A stretch of 19,284 nucleotides of DNA from an uncultured Oscillospiraceae bacterium (GTDB taxonomy: Bacteria; Bacillota_A; Clostridia; Oscillospirales; Oscillospiraceae). This document shows positions 1-6,918 of the stretch, piece after piece; the first letter of the stretch is position 1, and each line of letters starts with the position of its first letter. The translations under genes were made by a program, and so were the position numbers. The stretch spans positions 1 through 19,284 of the forward strand of contig CAAEDK010000026.1 in the NCBI GenBank assembly GCA_900754605.1, written 5' to 3'. The notes beneath the pieces are model-generated. The model had not been told where the DNA came from. It saw only the letters and a program-made list of their open reading frames with translations, and ran no database searches.

Positions 1-40
1 CGCCGCTCTTTTTTCTTCAATCCGTTGGTTTCCCTCTGGG

Positions 41-1558
41 TCAGTCCTGGACCTCCCGCAGACGTTTGACCGCCGCAGAGTCCTGGATAGTACGAACCTT
101 TGCATCCGCCACATACTTGCCCACGGCTGCGGTACTCTTCTTCACCGGAGCGATCGTACCTGCACCAGCCACACAGCCGCCGGGACATCCCATGCCCTCC
201 AGCAGGTACCCGTTGTACTTGCCGGCCTTGGCCATCATCAGCATCTTGCGGCACTCACGCAGGCCATCGGCATGCTCGATCTTGACCTCACGCTCCGGGT
301 CGATCTCCTTGATGGCCTCTTTCACTGCGTTGGCTACGCCGCCAGTGACTGCAAAGCCGCGGCCCAGAGATGTGCCAGTGCCGAACTCCTCCTCGGGATC
401 CACCGGCATCTCAGCAGGAACGATCCCCTTTGCGTCGAAAATGCCCTGCATCTCCTCAAAGGTGAGGACAAAGTCCACATCACTGCGGACGCTCCGACGG
501 GAGGCCTCCAGCTTCTTGGCTGTGCATGGACCAATGAACACGATGCGGACATCCGGATAATCCTTCTTATACAGGCGGGCGGTGAGCACCATGGGGGTCA
601 TGGCCATGGAGATATAGTCCTTGAACTGGGGGAACAGCTTCTTGGCCATCACGCTCCAGGAGGGGCAGCAGGAGGTGGCCATGAAGGGCTGCTCGGCAGG
701 GACCTTCTTCAGGAAGTCCTCGGCCTCCTCGGCGGTGCACATATCGGCGCCCACTGCCACCTCAATCACCTTGTGGAAGCCCACCCGGCGCATAGCCTCC
801 CGCATCTGAGAAGACGTGACATTCTCTCCAAACTGGCTGACGAAAGCAGGCGCCACAGCGGCCACTACCTTGTCGCCGCGCTTGATTGCCTGAATCAGCT
901 GGAAGATCTGACTCTTATCAGAAATTGCGCCGAAGGGGCAGTTCACCAAACACATACCGCAGGAAACACACTTGTCATAGTCGATCTTGGCACGGCCCAG
1001 CTCATCAGAGCCGATGGCGTCCATCCCGCAGGCCTCCGCGCAGGGGCGCTCAATGCGCAGGATCGCACCATAGGGGCACTCGTCCGCGCACTTGCCGCAC
1101 TTGATGCACTTGCTCTGGTCGATCACGCTCTTTCCCTGAACCAAAGAAATCGCATCCTTGGGGCACACTTCCATACAGGGATGAGCCAGACAGCCCTGGC
1201 ACATATCGGTCACCCGTACCTGCTTGGTGGGGCAGGCATTACAGGCGTAAGAGATGATATTGATCAGCGGGGGCTCATAGTACTTTTCCGCGATCACACT
1301 TTCCTCCAGCTGTGCATCGGGTGGCGCATACTCGTTCAGATCCCGCGGAGGCAGACCAATCGCCAGACGGATGCGCTCAGTCACCACGGCGCGCTCCAAC
1401 AGGATATTTTGACGATACTTCGCTACCTCACCGGGGATGATCTTGTGGGGCAGACGGCGGATGGCCTCAGCATAGTTGCCGCCCTCAAAGGCCATTCGGG
1501 CCACCTCTGTAAATACCTGCCGCCGAATGTCGTTGATGAATGTGTGGACACCCCGCAT
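41..1558 (-). CDS. [FeFe] hydrogenase, multi-cluster, probable group B
   Basis: This 505-residue protein should catalyse reversible H2 oxidation or proton reduction in the cytoplasm, exchanging electrons through iron-sulfur clusters. The N-terminal ~100 residues are helical with no Cys ligands. Then come a Cys-rich segment (C106, C109, C120, C123, C128, C132) and ferredoxin motifs at C151/154/157/161 and C197/200/203/207, with an extra pair at C173/C177. The H-cluster domain shows L1 TSCCPSW (295-301), L2 GPCTAKKLE (343-351) and L3 EGMGCPGGC (454-462). All four H-cluster cysteines and the proton-relay cysteine C297 are present. The Met that precedes PC in L2 of canonical HydA (M353 of C. pasteurianum CpI) is Gly343 here. 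That pattern and the N-terminal region suggest group B (B1/B3), from recall of the family. The start ATG has AAGGAGG 10 nt upstream. No HydE/F/G maturases or NADH-binding subunits lie in the window, so the electron partner is probably ferredoxin (inference). Confidence 0.9.
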   Translation of the reverse strand: MRGVHTFINDIRRQVFTEVARMAFEGGNYAEAIRRLPHKIIPGEVAKYRQNILLERAVVTERIRLAIGLPPRDLNEYAPPDAQLEESVIAEKYYEPPLINIISYACNACPTKQVRVTDMCQGCLAHPCMEVCPKDAISLVQGKSVIDQSKCIKCGKCADECPYGAILRIERPCAEACGMDAIGSDELGRAKIDYDKCVSCGMCLVNCPFGAISDKSQIFQLIQAIKRGDKVVAAVAPAFVSQFGENVTSSQMREAMRRVGFHKVIEVAVGADMCTAEEAEDFLKKVPAEQPFMATSCCPSWSVMAKKLFPQFKDYISMAMTPMVLTARLYKKDYPDVRIVFIGPCTAKKLEASRRSVRSDVDFVLTFEEMQGIFDAKGIVPAEMPVDPEEEFGTGTSLGRGFAVTGGVANAVKEAIKEIDPEREVKIEHADGLRECRKMLMMAKAGKYNGYLLEGMGCPGGCVAGAGTIAPVKKSTAAVGKYVADAKVRTIQDSAAVKRLREVQD

Positions 1559-1846
1559 AGTTTCTTTTCCTCCTTCATATTTGCAAGAAATCTTTCACAC
1601 CTAAACGTTCTTATCTTATCATAGGTACTTCTGTTTGGCAACCGTCAGCTTCTTTGGTAAATCAGAGATTTCTGCGTATATTTTTTGCTGAAAGTCAGTC
1701 ATTTCGCCCAAATCAAGTCAACCGGCTCCAGTTACAGCAAGGAGATTCTCCCCTTTTCCACACATTTTTCACACTGTCGCTGCTCAATTCTGACAGAGAC
1801 GATGCAGGCACTCTGCTCCTTCTGATCTGCTGCTGGATCTGGGCGC
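1559..1846. other. Gene-free upstream region of the hydrogenase
   Basis: The hydrogenase and coaX coding regions are 344 bp apart. This part carries the hydrogenase ribosome binding site (AAGGAGG at 1569-1575) and a candidate promoter (1613-1641). It also holds two tandem DnaA-box-like nonamers (1754-1773). No coding signal was found here. The open frame on the plus strand (1654-1935) runs into the coaX antisense strand and has no Shine-Dalgarno. Confidence 0.6.
1613..1641 (-). promoter_or_regulatory. Candidate sigma-A promoter for the hydrogenase gene
   Basis: On the minus strand, -35 TTGCCA (1636-1641) and -10 TAAGAT (1613-1618) are separated by exactly 17 bp. The expected transcript start is near 1606, giving a leader of about 48 nt before the ATG. 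The -35 matches 5/6 and the -10 only 4/6. Confidence 0.45.
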
Positions 1847-1884
1847 AAAATAAGGCCGGGCCCTCCGGGGCCCGGCCTTATTTT
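1847..1884. terminator. Terminator after coaX, probably bidirectional
   Basis: A perfect 17-bp inverted repeat (arms 1847-1863 and 1868-1884) encloses a TCCG tetraloop. The GC-rich core is flanked by AAAA and TTTT, so a U-tract forms in either direction. It lies 18 bp past the coaX stop and insulates coaX from the hydrogenase gene. Confidence 0.9.
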
Positions 1885-1902
1885 GGCGACAGCGATCTGC
1901 TG

Positions 1903-2670
1903 TTATTTCTTGTTCTTTTTGTAGATGGCGTATAAGCCCTTCAGTAAAAGATCTTTTTCCACCATCATCTTACGCCGGCATAGCGGTGCAATGAACTGCG
2001 CCATTCCACCAGTCACCACGACTGTGGTCTTTTTGCCCAGTTCCTCCTCCATCCGATCCAGCATTCCGTCCAGCATAGCAGCAGCCCCGTACATGATCCC
2101 GCTGCGCATACATTCCACGGTATTCTTCCCAATGACACGCTTTGGCTTATCCAACTGGATTCCTGGCAGCTGGGAGGCCCGGCTGGACAGAGCCTCCGCC
2201 GACACCCGGACACCTGGGATGATGCAGCCGCCCAGATAGGTGTTTCCGTGGTCAACCACCTCCATAGTGGTAGCTGTCCCCATATCCACCAGAATAATGG
2301 GAGGTTTATATTCCTGAAGCGCAGCCACTGCGATTACAATGCGGTCGCTGCCCACCGAGGCCGGATCATCCATCTGGATATTCAGTCCGGTCTTGATGCC
2401 GGGGCCCACCACGATAGGCTCCATCCCGGTCACCTTGACAACACCGGTGCGCACTGCGTTGAATACCGGCGGCACCACGGAGGAGATGATGCAGTCCTCC
2501 ACTTCCTCCACCGGAACGCGGAACAGGTCCAGCATATTCTTGATCTCAACCCCATATTGGTCGGAGGTCTTGATTCGGTCGGTGGCAATCCGAGCCTCGA
2601 AGCAGATCTTCTCCTCGTCGATCCCTCCGATCACGATGTTACTGTTCCCAATATCGATGGCAAGAAGCAT
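1903..2670 (-). CDS. coaX: Type III pantothenate kinase (CoaX)
   Basis: CoaX phosphorylates pantothenate to 4'-phosphopantothenate, the first step of coenzyme A synthesis. Type III enzymes are ASKHA-fold kinases insensitive to CoA feedback (family knowledge). The protein is 255 residues. The N-terminal phosphate-binding loop reads MLLAIDIGNSN, the GSDR motif with the catalytic Asp is at 107-110, and VDMGTATT (128-135) forms the second nucleotide-binding motif. The frame could open at a GTG (2679), but the ATG at 2670 is preferred. It has GAGGTG six bases upstream and gives the MLL.IDIGN start usual in this family. The gene is the second in an operon behind an ECF transporter S component (63-bp gap) and faces coaBC across a divergent promoter region, which supports a CoA role. 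Confidence 0.96.
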   Translation of the reverse strand: MLLAIDIGNSNIVIGGIDEEKICFEARIATDRIKTSDQYGVEIKNMLDLFRVPVEEVEDCIISSVVPPVFNAVRTGVVKVTGMEPIVVGPGIKTGLNIQMDDPASVGSDRIVIAVAALQEYKPPIILVDMGTATTMEVVDHGNTYLGGCIIPGVRVSAEALSSRASQLPGIQLDKPKRVIGKNTVECMRSGIMYGAAAMLDGMLDRMEEELGKKTTVVVTGGMAQFIAPLCRRKMMVEKDLLLKGLYAIYKKNKK

Positions 2671-2733
2671 TCTGTTCACCTCAAACTCTATCTTTCTATG
2701 TACGAACCGCTTAAACAGCCATACAGTCCGGAC

Positions 2734-3399
2734 TTATAGATTCTCTGTACGGCTTTTTCCATCCAGACCACGCTGGGCCGCCGTCCCGGTCAGCCGGAGG
2801 AACGCCTTTCCAATGGCAGTAACCAGAACCGCAGCGGCAATGGCCTCCGGAATGCCAGCAGTAGTGACTGTGGCCATCACCAGGCCAAACACCGCATCCA
2901 GCGCCACATTTTTCACCTCAGCATACTGCTGTGCCAATAAGAAATAGATGCTGCCCATGACCAGTACTGTGTTGGTCATGGCGCCGACCACACCCACTAC
3001 AGGCAGAGCGATATAATCGTTCACCCGAACCCGCTTCAGGGCGATCCATAGCCAGCCAGCCACCACGCCAATGAGGATCCGGCATCCCACCGAGATCCAA
3101 ACCGCCTTCAGTGCACCTGGCAGTCCCGTAGTACTCATAAATGGGGAGAAGGCGAAGGCCAGCAGCCCTGGTGCCGTAGTATTGATCCACATAGAACTCA
3201 GACCAAATACTGCGCCCAGGATCCCTCCAGCCAACGGGCCCAATACCACAGCCCCCAGGATCACTGGGATGTGCAGGGTCGTAGCCTTGATGACCGGAAG
3301 CGGGAGCAGGCCGATGCCAGTGGCCACCAAGACCAACTCTACCGCCACCATCATAGCCAGCAGTGCCATCCATCGGGTGTCTTTCTTACGGTTTTTCAT
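2734..3399 (-). CDS. ECF transporter S component, probably pantothenate (PanT-like)
   Basis: This is a membrane protein of 221 residues with about six hydrophobic segments and a basic N-terminus. It matches the substrate-binding S component of energy-coupling-factor vitamin transporters. Early helices contain the typical HIPVILGAVVLGPLAGGILG segment, followed by the G-S-M-W region (around residue 70). S components dock on a shared EcfA-EcfA'-EcfT module, which is not in this window. The substrate is inferred from context: the gene sits directly upstream of coaX and divergent from coaBC, so pantothenate is the likely cargo. A different vitamin precursor is possible. The start at ATG 3399 is chosen over a TTG at 3405 because AGGAGG (3409-3414) lies 9 nt from the ATG but only 3 nt from the TTG. 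Confidence 0.85.
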   Translation of the reverse strand: MKNRKKDTRWMALLAMMVAVELVLVATGIGLLPLPVIKATTLHIPVILGAVVLGPLAGGILGAVFGLSSMWINTTAPGLLAFAFSPFMSTTGLPGALKAVWISVGCRILIGVVAGWLWIALKRVRVNDYIALPVVGVVGAMTNTVLVMGSIYFLLAQQYAEVKNVALDAVFGLVMATVTTAGIPEAIAAAVLVTAIGKAFLRLTGTAAQRGLDGKSRTENL

Positions 3400-3486
3400 A
3401 TTCAATTACCTCCTGCTGTCGCTCCTCTCACGGAGGATGCAACGCATTTTTGTCAGGGGCCGGATCCCCGGTCTCTTAACCGCCTC

Positions 3487-3515
3487 ATTATAACGAAAGT
3501 AAGCTCCGATTTCAA
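3487..3515 (-). promoter_or_regulatory. Strong sigma-A promoter of the ECF component-coaX operon
   Basis: On the minus strand, -35 TTGAAA (3510-3515, 5/6) and -10 TATAAT (3487-3492, perfect) are 17 bp apart. The transcript should start near 3480, leaving a leader of about 80 nt. That leader has only weak hairpins (for example TCCTC pairing with GAGGA close to the ribosome binding site). No known riboswitch was recognised. Confidence 0.8.
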
Positions 3516-3535
3516 GACTCAGATTTTCTAAAACT

Positions 3536-3564
3536 TTGCGGATGTGGACCAATTCCTTTACAAT
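3536..3564 (+). promoter_or_regulatory. Candidate promoter of coaBC
   Basis: On the plus strand, -35 TTGCGG (3536-3541, weak) and -10 TACAAT (3559-3564, 5/6) have a 17-bp spacer. The expected start is near 3571. It stands back to back with the ECF-coaX promoter, with 20 bp between the two -35 elements, so one regulator could control both arms of the CoA module. Confidence 0.45.
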
Positions 3565-3652
3565 CCGTGTCGTTTGTGTCATAATTCCCATGGATGCGCC
3601 CAGCGCACTCTAAATCACATATTTCCCATCCTAAAAAGGAGGTTTTCCTTCC

Positions 3653-4849
3653 ATGCTCAGCGGAAAAACAATTCTTCTCGGGGTCACAGGCGGTATCGCC
3701 GCCTATAAGGCCGCCGCTCTGGCTTCCGCCTTGGTCAAGCAGCACTGCCATGTGGAGGTAATTCTGACCGAACATGCCACCCAGTTCATCACGCCTCTCA
3801 CCTTTGAGCAGCTCACCGGGAATCGTGCTATGGTGGACACGTTTGACCGCAATTTCTCTCATCAAGTAGAGCACATCGCCCTTGCCCGCCGCGCCGATCT
3901 GGTTCTGGTGGCCCCTGCCACCGCCAACGTATGTGCCAAACTGGCCCACGGTCTGGCAGATGATATGCTTACTACCACGGTTCTGGCCTGCCGGTGCCCC
4001 AAGCTTATCGCCCCCGCCATGAACACCGGGATGTTTGAAAACCCGGTGACTCAGGATAACCTGGAATTGCTTCGGAAATACGGCTGGGAGGTCATCGCCC
4101 CTGCCTCCGGCCGTTTGGCCTGCGGCGATGTAGGGGCGGGCAAGCTCCCGGAGCCCGAAGTACTTCTCCAACATGTCCTGCGTCAGCTCGCCCTTCCCCA
4201 CGACCTAGAGGGAAAGCGAGTACTGGTCACCGCCGGTCCCACTCAGGAGCCTCTGGATCCGGTGCGTTACCTCACCAACCACTCCTCCGGAAAAATGGGC
4301 TATGCCATCGCCCGGATGGCCATGCTCCGCGGGGCCCAGGTCACCCTCATCTCCGGCCCCACCTCCCTGACGCCCCCTCCGTTTGTGGAGGTGGTCCCTG
4401 TGGTCTCCGCCCAGGATATGTTTGAGGCTGTGGCCGCCCGGCAGGAGCAGGCGGACTTCATCTTTAAGGCCGCCGCCGTCGCCGACTACACTCCCGCAGA
4501 TTACAGTGACAATAAAATGAAAAAGAAGGACAGCGACCTGTCCATTCCCCTCAAACGGACTCAGGATATTTTACAGCACTTGGGCAGCCACCGCCGCCCC
4601 GGACAGGTGATCTGCGGCTTCTCCATGGAGACCCAGAATATGTTGGAGAACAGCCAGGCCAAGCTGGTGAAAAAAAATGTGGATATGATCTGCGCCAACA
4701 ATCTGAAGGTATCTGGAGCCGGCTTCGGCGTTGATACCAATGTGATCACCCTTATCACTGCCCAGGGCGCAGAGGAGCTCCCCCTTCTCTCCAAGGAGGA
4801 GGCCGCCAACCGCATCTTGGACGCCGCTCAGACTCTGTCAGCGCGCTGA
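3653..4849 (+). CDS. coaBC: Bifunctional CoaBC: 4'-phosphopantothenoylcysteine synthetase/decarboxylase
   Basis: This 398-residue fusion enzyme joins cysteine to 4'-phosphopantothenate (CoaB, C-terminal) and decarboxylates the product to 4'-phosphopantetheine (CoaC, N-terminal, FMN-dependent). The CoaC half shows GVTGGIAAYKA (10-20), the catalytic His74 in HIALARRADLVLVAPATAN, the substrate-binding PAMNTGMFENP (121-131) and the active-site Cys157 in the flexible flap (LACGDVGAGK). The CoaB half begins near 185 with VLVTAGPTQEPLDPVRY and HSSGKMG. It also has KAAAVADY (272-279) and the Lys-rich NKMKKKD loop (287-293) that belongs to ligase activity. AAGGAGG lies upstream of the ATG. The gene is divergent from the ECF component-coaX operon, so the first three steps of CoA synthesis plus likely uptake sit together. 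Confidence 0.97.
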   Translation: MLSGKTILLGVTGGIAAYKAAALASALVKQHCHVEVILTEHATQFITPLTFEQLTGNRAMVDTFDRNFSHQVEHIALARRADLVLVAPATANVCAKLAHGLADDMLTTTVLACRCPKLIAPAMNTGMFENPVTQDNLELLRKYGWEVIAPASGRLACGDVGAGKLPEPEVLLQHVLRQLALPHDLEGKRVLVTAGPTQEPLDPVRYLTNHSSGKMGYAIARMAMLRGAQVTLISGPTSLTPPPFVEVVPVVSAQDMFEAVAARQEQADFIFKAAAVADYTPADYSDNKMKKKDSDLSIPLKRTQDILQHLGSHRRPGQVICGFSMETQNMLENSQAKLVKKNVDMICANNLKVSGAGFGVDTNVITLITAQGAEELPLLSKEEAANRILDAAQTLSAR

Positions 4850-4901
4850 CTCCATAGGGGGCTGTCTTTGGATCCTGGTGACATAGACCAATACAAAAAG
4901 C

Positions 4902-4934
4902 GCTCCCCACTCCAGTTCTCATGGGGTGGGGAGC
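4902..4934. terminator. Bidirectional hairpin terminator between coaBC and the YcxB-like gene
   Basis: A 12-bp stem (4902-4913 with 4923-4934, one G-U pair) has a 9-nt loop. On the minus strand it is followed by CTTTTTGTATT, a clear U-tract for the leftward YcxB-like gene. On the plus strand only a weaker TTGATATTT follows coaBC. The two genes converge here. Confidence 0.8.
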
Positions 4935-4988
4935 TTGATATTTGATCCATGTGCGTCTGCGGCAAAAGACAAGGAACTCTGTTGCGCT

Positions 4989-5501
4989 TCACCGGACCTC
5001 TTGTACTTGCTTTCCCGTGATTCGTTCTATGAAGCGGCGAAACTCGCCGTCCGTACCGCCCTGCAAGCCGTGCTTATCATAGATCTGTGCATGATTGGCG
5101 CTAAAGACAAATACAAAGGCGTCCGCCGTTTCCGCAATCAGCATGATCTTGCCATACTGCCATTCAGTTTTTCCTATATCCGTCGTTGTGACAAAGCTTC
5201 CCTCCGTAAACACTGTCACTGCGTGTTCTGTACCGGGGAGCAGGCGCTTTTTCGCCACATACCCATTGATCCTGTCCTCGAAAATCAGGACTGTCAAAAC
5301 TGTCAGGACGGCCAACACGGTAACAGCCGTGCGAAGATCCAGCGCAAAATGAAACGCAGCAAGGAGCAGTCCAAGGACTGCCACAATCCATCCGAAGAGA
5401 TGAGAACTGCGGCTGCGCTTTTTTCGGACCGTCTTTCTCAGAACCTTCGCCATCAAAGCCATGGTTTTCCCATTGTACTGGGTCTCACAAGTAAACTCCA
5501 T
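4989..5501 (-). CDS. YcxB-like membrane protein
   Basis: This 170-residue protein has a basic segment (20-33: many Lys/Arg), two adjacent hydrophobic helices (about 35-53 and 58-74), then a soluble domain of about 95 residues. The C-terminal domain resembles the YcxB-like family. It has a beta-rich run with an FTEGSF strand, the W114-centred WQYGKIMLIAET motif (114-125), and an F-V-F...IYDK segment before the final helix (EFRRFIERITG). Function is unknown for the family. The membrane hairpin suggests the domain faces the cytoplasm (inference). An upstream in-frame ATG at 5540 exists, but ATG 5501 with GGGGGA 6 nt upstream starts at the conserved MEF..ETQYN. The gene stands alone with its own promoter and terminator. 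Confidence 0.75.
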   Translation of the reverse strand: MEFTCETQYNGKTMALMAKVLRKTVRKKRSRSSHLFGWIVAVLGLLLAAFHFALDLRTAVTVLAVLTVLTVLIFEDRINGYVAKKRLLPGTEHAVTVFTEGSFVTTTDIGKTEWQYGKIMLIAETADAFVFVFSANHAQIYDKHGLQGGTDGEFRRFIERITGKQVQEVR

Positions 5502-5530
5502 GCAGTTCCCCCATTTCCAGCTTTTTCTGG

Positions 5531-5559
5531 AGTATACCACAGCTTTTCCGTGATTTCTA
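5531..5559 (-). promoter_or_regulatory. Candidate extended -10 promoter of the YcxB-like gene
   Basis: On the minus strand, the -10 TATACT (5531-5536) is preceded by TGG (an extended -10 TGn). TAGAAA (5554-5559, 4/6) lies 17 bp upstream as -35. The leader is only about 25 nt. Confidence 0.5.
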
Positions 5560-5625
5560 CACGCTTTCCTGCTTTTTTATGTATCAGCCCAGCCAAATGT
5601 ACCCCATACTGATCTGTAATACAAA

Positions 5626-5657
5626 ACAGACCCGGAAGATCACTCCTCCGGGTCTGT
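5626..5657 (-). terminator. Rho-independent terminator of the infC-rpmI-rplT operon
   Basis: A perfect 11-bp stem (arms 5626-5636 and 5647-5657) has a 10-nt loop and is followed on the minus strand by TTTTGTATT. It begins 30 bp past the rplT stop. Confidence 0.88.
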
Positions 5658-5687
5658 TATTATGCAAATCTTGTTTCCGCCGAGTGA

Positions 5688-6044
5688 TCAGGCCAGGGCC
5701 TTCTTGGCGGTCTCGGTCAGCTGGGTAAACGCAGCCTTGTCGCTCACAGCCAGCTCAGCCAGCATCTTGCGGTTGATCACAATGCCAGCCTTCTTCAGGC
5801 CGTTCATAAAGGTGGAGTAATTCATCCCGTTCATCTTGCAGGCAGCGTTGATACGGGTGATCCACAGCTGACGGAAGTCACGCTTCTTCAGCTTGCGGCC
5901 AGTGTAAGCGTACACGCCAGACTTCATCACAGCCTGGTTGGCCATCTTGAAGTGCTTGGACTTGGAACCCCAGTAGCCCTTCGCCATCTTGAGGATCTTA
6001 TTTCTTCTCTTGCGCGTCATCATCGCGCCCTTCACTCTTGCCAT
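5688..6044 (-). CDS. rplT: 50S ribosomal protein L20
   Basis: This 118-residue protein is full length for L20, which binds 23S rRNA early in large-subunit assembly. The basic N-terminal tail ([20 protein letters not shown]) is typical, as are [20 protein letters not shown] (23-42), [16 protein letters not shown] and the C-terminal [17 protein letters not shown]20 is the known autorepressor of its own operon in Bacillus and other Firmicutes, acting on the infC leader, so the leader at 6822-6978 is its probable target. AGGAGG precedes the ATG. The gap to rpmI is 21 bp. Confidence 0.98.
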   Translation of the reverse strand: MARVKGAMMTRKRRNKILKMAKGYWGSKSKHFKMANQAVMKSGVYAYTGRKLKKRDFRQLWITRINAACKMNGMNYSTFMNGLKKAGIVINRKMLAELAVSDKAAFTQLTETAKKALA

Positions 6045-6065
6045 TGTACTCTGCCTCCTTCTCTC

Positions 6066-6269
6066 TTACTTGTACAGGATCATGCGCTTGATGGCAGCCT
6101 CGTTGGTCTTATCCGCGTAGCCGCCCTTGCGGAGGCCTCTCTTCAGCTTGGTGGTCTTGCCGTGGCCGTTCAGCAGGTGGCGCTTACCGGCGTGGGCACG
6201 CTTGACCTTGCCGTTCTTCGTGAGAGCGAAACGCTTCTTTGCGCCGCTGTGGGTCTTGATCTTCGGCAT
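6066..6269 (-). CDS. rpmI: 50S ribosomal protein L35
   Basis: This 67-residue basic protein is slightly longer than many L35 homologues. It starts with the diagnostic [14 protein letters not shown] and contains [19 protein letters not shown], with a Lys/Arg-rich remainder. It belongs to the large ribosomal subunit. It lies between infC and rplT with 21-bp gaps on each side, the conserved bacterial order. AAAGGAG precedes the ATG. Confidence 0.98.
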   Translation of the reverse strand: MPKIKTHSGAKKRFALTKNGKVKRAHAGKRHLLNGHGKTTKLKRGLRKGGYADKTNEAAIKRMILYK

Positions 6270-6290
6270 AACAGAAAACTCCTTTTCGAC

Positions 6291-6821
6291 TTACTTTTTG
6301 GTGTCCTTTGCGGGCTTGGGCGACAGGAAAATGGACATGTGGCGCCCCTCCAGCTTCGGACTTTTATCCATCACGGCGGTCTCGCCGCAGGATTCGGCAA
6401 ACTTCAGCAGCAGATCCTGGCCGATATTGGTGTGAGCCATCTCACGCCCACGGAACCGGACCGTGATCTTGCACCGGTTGCCATCCGCCAGAAATTTCTG
6501 CGCATTGCGCAGCTTCACATTGAAGTCATTGACATCAATGCTGGGGGACATCCGGATCTCTTTGACCTCCACCACGCGCTGGTTCTTGCGTGCTTCCTTC
6601 TCGCGCTTGGTCTGCTCGAAGCGGTACTTACCGTAATCCATCAGCTTGCATACCGGGGGCACAGCATTGGGAGAGATCTTTACCAGATCCAGATTCCGTT
6701 CTTCCGCCAGGCGCAGAGCCTCCTGAGAAGACATGATACCCAGCTGTTCGCCGCTCTCAGAAATCAGGCGGATCTCCTTATCCCGGATCTCTTCGTTCGT
6801 TTGATGACCTGTGTTAGCGAT
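6291..6821 (-). CDS. infC: Translation initiation factor IF-3, starting at AUC
   Basis: IF-3 binds the 30S subunit, blocks premature 50S joining and rejects wrong start codons. The first AUG (6734) gives only 147 residues and would cut off the conserved N-terminal segment. Extending upstream in frame adds 29 codons that encode the family's N-terminus (NEEIRDKEIRLISESGEQLG). These end at an ATC codon (6819-6821) placed 7 nt after a strong GGAGGTG. No ATG, GTG or TTG lies in frame between this ribosome binding site and 6734. The protein is then 176 residues, the normal length. A non-canonical start (AUU/AUC/AUA) is a known hallmark of infC and underlies autoregulation, since IF-3 discriminates against such codons. 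The N-domain, the linker (Lys-rich FEQTKREKEARKNQR) and the C-domain (ITVRFRGREMAHTNIG) are all intact. Confidence 0.93.
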   Translation of the reverse strand: MANTGHQTNEEIRDKEIRLISESGEQLGIMSSQEALRLAEERNLDLVKISPNAVPPVCKLMDYGKYRFEQTKREKEARKNQRVVEVKEIRMSPSIDVNDFNVKLRNAQKFLADGNRCKITVRFRGREMAHTNIGQDLLLKFAESCGETAVMDKSPKLEGRHMSIFLSPKPAKDTKK

Positions 6822-6918
6822 GGGAAAGCACCTCCAAACAAAAAATAAAACGCGTCTGCCTGAATGGCACCCGCGTCACAGCAAAACTGCGCCAGAGATT
6901 CTGGCGAAGCTCGTACAT
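6814..6918 (-). CDS. Possible leader peptide uORF upstream of infC (34 aa)
   Basis: In the infC leader an ATG (6916-6918), preceded by AAAAGG with a 6-nt gap, opens a 34-codon frame. It encodes a basic peptide beginning MYELRQNLWRSF and ends at TAA (6814-6816). The frame reads through the attenuator hairpin and the infC Shine-Dalgarno, and stops 2 nt past the infC ATC codon in another frame. Translation would disrupt the terminator and could couple to infC initiation. It may be a chance frame, because the region is better known as a structured RNA leader. No homologue is recognised. Confidence 0.3.
   Translation of the reverse strand: MYELRQNLWRSFAVTRVPFRQTRFIFCLEVLSHR

Noticed and set aside
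272..1624. 450-codon plus-strand open frame over the hydrogenase gene
   Set aside because: It is antisense to a well-supported hydrogenase with all its motifs, has a His/Leu-rich composition typical of reverse-frame artefacts and no ribosome binding site.
1613..1846. Rex-type redox operator upstream of the hydrogenase
   Set aside because: No TTGTTAA-type inverted repeat was found in the region.
3400..3480. Riboswitch in the leader of the ECF component gene
   Set aside because: The leader is about 80 nt with only short hairpins and lacks the conserved cores of known vitamin riboswitches.
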